From Bradyrhizobium cenepequi (GTDB taxonomy: Bacteria > Pseudomonadota > Alphaproteobacteria > Rhizobiales > Xanthobacteraceae): a DNA stretch of 64,000 nucleotides. The notes beneath the pieces were generated by a model. The model had not been told where the DNA came from, made no database searches, and saw nothing but the letters and a program-made list of their open reading frames with translations. Each line of letters opens with the position of its first letter. The first letter of the stretch is position 1. A program made the position numbers and the translations under genes. Location: the NCBI RefSeq assembly GCF_020329485.1, contig NZ_JAGKJI010000027.1, forward strand, positions 1 through 64,000, in the 5' to 3' direction. Shown here in pieces: positions 60,770 through 64,000 of the stretch.

Positions 60770-61711
60770 ATGGCCGGGGACAGTAATATGCAGATCCTGT
60801 GGTTCCTCTTTGCGTTCATCGCCGTATTGGCGCTGATCGGTCTGGCGGCGTGGCTGGTCCGCCGCTTTGCCGGCAACCGCCTCGGGGCCAATGCCAACCG
60901 CGGGCGGATGCCACGGCTGGCGGTGATCGATGCTGCCGCGGTCGATGGGCGGCGGCGCCTCGTGCTGGTCCGCCGCGACAATATCGAGCATCTCCTGATG
61001 ATCGGCGGTCCCACTGACATCGTCATCGAACCCAATATCGTGCGCGCGATGGCGGCCCGCGATCAGGTGCCACCACGTCCGGCAGTCGCCAGCGTCGAGC
61101 CGCCGCCGCGGGTTGCGCCGCTTCCGGATACCGCTTGGGCCGAGGCCGAAAGTGCCCGCACCGATATTTTCGATACGCCGGAGCCGGCGATGCCGGAGCC
61201 GCCGCCGCGGACTGCGCGCCCCTCTTTTGCCGAAGAACTCCGCCGCCCGGCCGCACCGCCGCTGCCGGAGCGACGCGATCCACTCGCCGGCTTCACGCCG
61301 GAGCCGATCGGCAGCCGTCCCGAGCGCAGCGAACCGATCCCGCCGCGTGTGCCCCGCACCGCCGAGCGCTCCGAGCCCCTGATCCCGCGCCCGCCGCGCA
61401 CGGCCGAGCCGAAGGTCGCGCCGCTCCGCACCCCCGAGCGCGCCGCGGCACCGCCGCCCCCGCCTCCGCCGCCGCCGGATACGTCCAGCGCCGACGCGAA
61501 TCTCGCCGAGATGGCGCAGCGGCTCGAGGCCGCGCTGCGCCGTCCGACGAGCGAAGCCGCCGCGCCGCCGGTTGCGCCCGAGCAGGCGCCCGCGCCGCGC
61601 CCCGCACGCAGCGAACCCCCACCGCCCTCGCCCGCGCCGCAGAAGAGCGGCTTTGAGAATCTCGAAGACGAGATGGCTTCCCTGCTCGGTCGCCCGAAGA
61701 ACCCTTCGTGA
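60770..61711 (+). CDS. fliO: FliO-like protein with long proline-rich tail
   Basis: A 313-residue protein. One N-terminal membrane helix (MQILWFLFAFIAVLALIGLA with AWLVRRFAG) is followed by the short FliO fold (MPRLAVIDAAAVDGRRRLVL with VRRDNIEHLLMIGGPTDIVI). The last 190 residues are a Pro/Ala/Glu/Arg-rich disordered tail (PPPRTARPSFAEELRRPAAP). Typical FliO has about 130 residues. The stop overlaps the fliP GTG start. FliO helps assemble the FliP ring. ATG 60788 is an alternative start. Confidence 0.82.
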   Translation: MAGDSNMQILWFLFAFIAVLALIGLAAWLVRRFAGNRLGANANRGRMPRLAVIDAAAVDGRRRLVLVRRDNIEHLLMIGGPTDIVIEPNIVRAMAARDQVPPRPAVASVEPPPRVAPLPDTAWAEAESARTDIFDTPEPAMPEPPPRTARPSFAEELRRPAAPPLPERRDPLAGFTPEPIGSRPERSEPIPPRVPRTAERSEPLIPRPPRTAEPKVAPLRTPERAAAPPPPPPPPPDTSSADANLAEMAQRLEAALRRPTSEAAAPPVAPEQAPAPRPARSEPPPPSPAPQKSGFENLEDEMASLLGRPKNPS

Positions 61712-62460
61712 GGCCGCCGAGGTTCCCGCGTAGAGTTTTATTCACCGCCGTCCTGATCGCCGCCAGCTCGCTGGCGGCGCCTGCGCTTGCGCAGGACATC
61801 AGCATCAATCTCGGCCAGGGCAATGGCGGCGTCACCGAGCGCGCGATCCAGCTGATCGCGCTGCTCACCGTGCTCTCGATCGCGCCGTCGATCCTGGTCA
61901 TGATGACGTCGTTCACGCGCATCGTCGTGGTGCTATCGCTGCTGCGCACGGCGCTCGGCACCGCGACTGCGCCCCCGAACTCCGTCATCATCGCGTTGGC
62001 GATGTTCCTCACCGCGTTCGTGATGGGCCCGGTGCTGCAGAAATCCTATGACGACGGCATCCGCCCGCTCGTCGCCAACCAGATCAGCGTCGAGGAAGCG
62101 CTGCAGCGCGCCTCGGTCCCCTTGCGCGGCTTCATGCAGAAGAACGTGCGCGAGAAGGATCTCAAGCTGTTCATGGATCTCTCCGGCGAGCCGCCGCCGG
62201 CGACCCCGGAAGAGATGTCGCTGCGCATCCTCGTGCCTGCCTTCATGATCTCCGAGCTGAAGCGCGCTTTCGAAATCGGCTTCCTGTTGTTCCTGCCGTT
62301 CCTCATCATCGACCTCGTGGTCGCCTCCGTCCTGATGTCGATGGGCATGATGATGCTGCCGCCGGTCGTGGTGTCCCTGCCGTTCAAGCTGATCTTCTTC
62401 GTGCTGGTCGACGGCTGGTCGCTCGTCGCCGGCAGCCTGGTGCAGAGCTACGGGGGATAG
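61708..62460 (+). CDS. fliP: FliP, flagellar export gate core
   Basis: A 250-residue protein from GTG 61708 overlapping the fliO stop. Signal peptide (VLFTAVLIAASSLAAPALAQ), then the FliP pattern: ALLTVLSIAPSILVMMTSFT with RIVVVLSLLRTALGTATAPP and NSVIIALAMFLTAFVMGPVL, LRILVPAFMISELKRAFEIG with FLLFLPFLIIDLVVASVLMS, MGMMMLPPVVVSLPFKLIFF and VLVDGWSLVAGSLVQSYGG. Five copies form the base of the export gate. Confidence 0.97.
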   Translation: MRPPRFPRRVLFTAVLIAASSLAAPALAQDISINLGQGNGGVTERAIQLIALLTVLSIAPSILVMMTSFTRIVVVLSLLRTALGTATAPPNSVIIALAMFLTAFVMGPVLQKSYDDGIRPLVANQISVEEALQRASVPLRGFMQKNVREKDLKLFMDLSGEPPPATPEEMSLRILVPAFMISELKRAFEIGFLLFLPFLIIDLVVASVLMSMGMMMLPPVVVSLPFKLIFFVLVDGWSLVAGSLVQSYGG

Positions 62461-62462
62461 CG

Positions 62463-63698
62463 CTAGGAGCGCGCGGGGCCGTTTAGCAGGCCGACCACGA
62501 GATCGACGGCGAGTGCGGTGGTGATGGCGGCCGCGCCGATCATAAACAGGAGCGCGTAGTTGCCGCCGGTCTGCTCGAAGCAGTAGGACAGGCCATAAGC
62601 GCCGCCGGCCTGAAACAGCGCGAAGCTCGTGGTCGCCTGCGCCCAGGCGGCACCCTGCTCGGCGCTGTTGTGCGGAACGAGTTCGTGGATGCGGCCGAGC
62701 GTCAGCGGCACCACGCCTGGGGTAAAGGCGCCGACGATGACGCTCGAGACGATCATCGCTGCCGGAGCCGCGCTGACCGCAGGCAACACGATTGCGATCG
62801 CCTGCATCAAGAAGGCAACGCGCAGCGCCGGGCCGAACCCGGCGCGGTCGGCGAGATGCCCGGTCACGAGAGGACCCGCGATTGCACCGATGCCGTAGAG
62901 CACCCAGTACTGTGAAGCGGCCGGAATCCCCTGCCCGAGCCCGCGCGCCACGAAGTCGACCAGGAAGACCATGTGCGGCACCAGCGCCACGGCATTGAGG
63001 CCATACTCCGCATACAGCGCGCGAATCGCCAGCGATCGCGGCCGCGACGCGGCGCGATGGTGGGCTGCGGCTTTCGTGTCGCGAAGCTCGGCCGGCCACG
63101 CTTTCCAGCTCGCCAAGGTCAAGAGCACGGACAATATTCCAAGGCCGTACCAGGCTTCCTGCAGCCCCTGCCTCAGCAAGAGCGGAACGAGCGTACCGGA
63201 TGCCAAAACGCCCAACCCCACGCCGGCGAAGATCACGCCGCCGACCACGCCCTTCTTGTTCGGTGGCGTATGCGGCAGGATCGTCGACGCCGCGAGCACC
63301 ATGATCACGCCTCCCGCAAGGCCTGCAAGAAAGCGCCACACGAAGAACCAGGCAAACGAGATCGGCACCGCGCAGGCAAAGCAGCAGAGCGATGCAAGCA
63401 CCATCATGGCGCGCAGCGAGCGCACCGCCCCGGCCCGAGCGCCGATCTCGCGTGCTGCAATCGCGCCGGCCAGATAGCCGGCAAGATTGGCCGCGCCGAG
63501 ATAGACGACGTCAGCCGGACTGAACCATTTTGCCGCGATCAGCGCCGGGATCAGCGGCGTGTAGGCAAAGCGCGCCAATCCGAGACCGACCAGCGAGGCG
63601 CAAAGTCCCGCCGCAGCCGACAGCCAGACCGGCCCGCCTTCATGATGATGATCGGCCGCGGCTGAATGCGGATGACGGTGAGCCTGGGTGCTTGACAT
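62463..63698 (-). CDS. MFS transporter, YbfB/YjiJ family
   Basis: A 411-residue twelve-helix transporter. A His-rich N-terminus (STQAHRHPHSAAADHHHEGG) is followed by GLGLARFAYTPLIPALIAAK, the signature of MFS_4 (YbfB/YjiJ-like) proteins, then LGAANLAGYLAGAIAAREIG and FVWRFLAGLAGGVIMVLAAS. The second half repeats the pattern (GIGAIAGPLVTGHLADRAGF). The His cluster suggests metal contact, but substrate is unknown. It converges with fliP two bases away. Confidence 0.9.
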   Translation of the reverse strand: MSSTQAHRHPHSAAADHHHEGGPVWLSAAAGLCASLVGLGLARFAYTPLIPALIAAKWFSPADVVYLGAANLAGYLAGAIAAREIGARAGAVRSLRAMMVLASLCCFACAVPISFAWFFVWRFLAGLAGGVIMVLAASTILPHTPPNKKGVVGGVIFAGVGLGVLASGTLVPLLLRQGLQEAWYGLGILSVLLTLASWKAWPAELRDTKAAAHHRAASRPRSLAIRALYAEYGLNAVALVPHMVFLVDFVARGLGQGIPAASQYWVLYGIGAIAGPLVTGHLADRAGFGPALRVAFLMQAIAIVLPAVSAAPAAMIVSSVIVGAFTPGVVPLTLGRIHELVPHNSAEQGAAWAQATTSFALFQAGGAYGLSYCFEQTGGNYALLFMIGAAAITTALAVDLVVGLLNGPARS

Positions 63699-64000
63699 GC
63701 ATATGCGTTAAGCGTCCGGCCGCCGCAGGAGAAATGGTTAGTCGTGATGTCAGCGATCATCTGCAGCGATGGCGATAGACGGCGCTCCGCTCAGTGCCGC
63801 GCAATCCGCGAGCGCCGCATCAATGTTTGCGAACGGCGCTTCACCTCCCCTTGAAAAGGGGAGGTCGGCTTGCGCTTCAGCGCAAGCCGGGTGGGGATCC
63901 GGTCTCTCCACGAGCGCCAGCGCCCGTGGCTGACCCCCCATCCCGACCTTCCCCCTTTCAGGGGGAAGGAGAAGTTCGTAGCGCCGCGCTGGCGCGCTTG
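63699..64000. other. non-coding region with repeat
   Basis: Upstream of the MFS gene to the window end. Frames here are antisense to repeat sequence and not accepted. The right half is a dispersed G/C-rich repeat with stem-loops and probably continues beyond the window. Confidence 0.5.
63844..63888. repeat. stem-loop pair of a dispersed repeat
   Basis: CCTCCCCTT and AAGGGGAGG around GAA (63844-63864), then GGCTTGCGCT and AGCGCAAGCC around TC (63867-63888). A related CCTTCCCCC/GGGGGAAGG hairpin follows at 63949-63970. This triple-hairpin sequence is a common intergenic repeat in this group. Confidence 0.75.

Noticed and set aside
61933..63339. A 468-codon minus frame across fliP and the MFS gene
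   Set aside because: It spans two well-supported genes in the wrong frame or strand and has shadow composition.

Overview
The window looks like chromosome from a Bradyrhizobium-type alphaproteobacterium (Nitrobacteraceae). This rests on the high G+C, a CIRCE-controlled groESL copy, CckA, the flgBC-fliE-fliQR-flhB cluster next to fliOP, the NsrR and globin pair, and many dispersed inverted repeats. No tool was run: identities come from recognising protein families, motifs and gene order by eye.

Left part (1-17 kb) is a patchwork. It holds the edge of an IS3-family element, a small orphan gene, and a groESL operon in which groES carries a one-base deletion while groEL is intact. A plasmid-type topoisomerase III with a 5' frameshift follows, then a decayed second copy of the small orphan gene. 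Next comes a compact RiPP cassette on the minus strand (6764-10222): an 81-residue precursor ending in Trp-Arg-Asn, a GrrM/OscB-like radical SAM/SPASM maturase and a 665-residue multi-spanning membrane protein. After it lie an IS110 remnant, small DNA-binding or orphan genes, a cold-shock gene, a ParB-like gene, and fossils of RepB and of an ArdC-like antirestriction protein.

The middle (17.2-26.8 kb) resembles a phage satellite or integrative element: AlpA-type regulator, D5/P4-type primase-helicase, a run of tightly coupled unknown genes, a short reverse transcriptase, and an AAA ATPase. The 27-39 kb stretch carries a CoA transferase plus citryl-CoA-lyase-like pair beside the wreck of a NitT/TauT-type ABC transporter and an IclR regulator with two matching operator palindromes. 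It also has an aldose epimerase, a decayed NmrA-like reductase, a truncated prolyl oligopeptidase joined back-to-back to a truncated TonB receptor, and a PCMT-like methyltransferase. A P4-type integrase with tandem 12-bp repeats in front of it (39.4-40.9 kb) probably marks the right edge of the mobile region.

From 41 kb on the content looks like stable chromosome: group III truncated globin with a divergent NsrR-like repressor, a SET-domain methyltransferase, and a TetR regulator whose operator and promoter are repeated in front of a carotenoid oxygenase and a membrane-protein pair. Class I fumarase, GFA-like protein, GST, a DUF3606 protein, a Tim44-like protein and CckA follow. Flagellar export and rod genes come next, with a perfect CtrA box in front of flgB, and an MFS transporter ends the window. 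Several genes across the window contain single-base indels or stops, so either the assembly has residual errors or there is real decay; this affects how the 'pseudogene' calls should be read. Where almost all of a protein stays open in one frame, the gene is labelled CDS and the indel is described.
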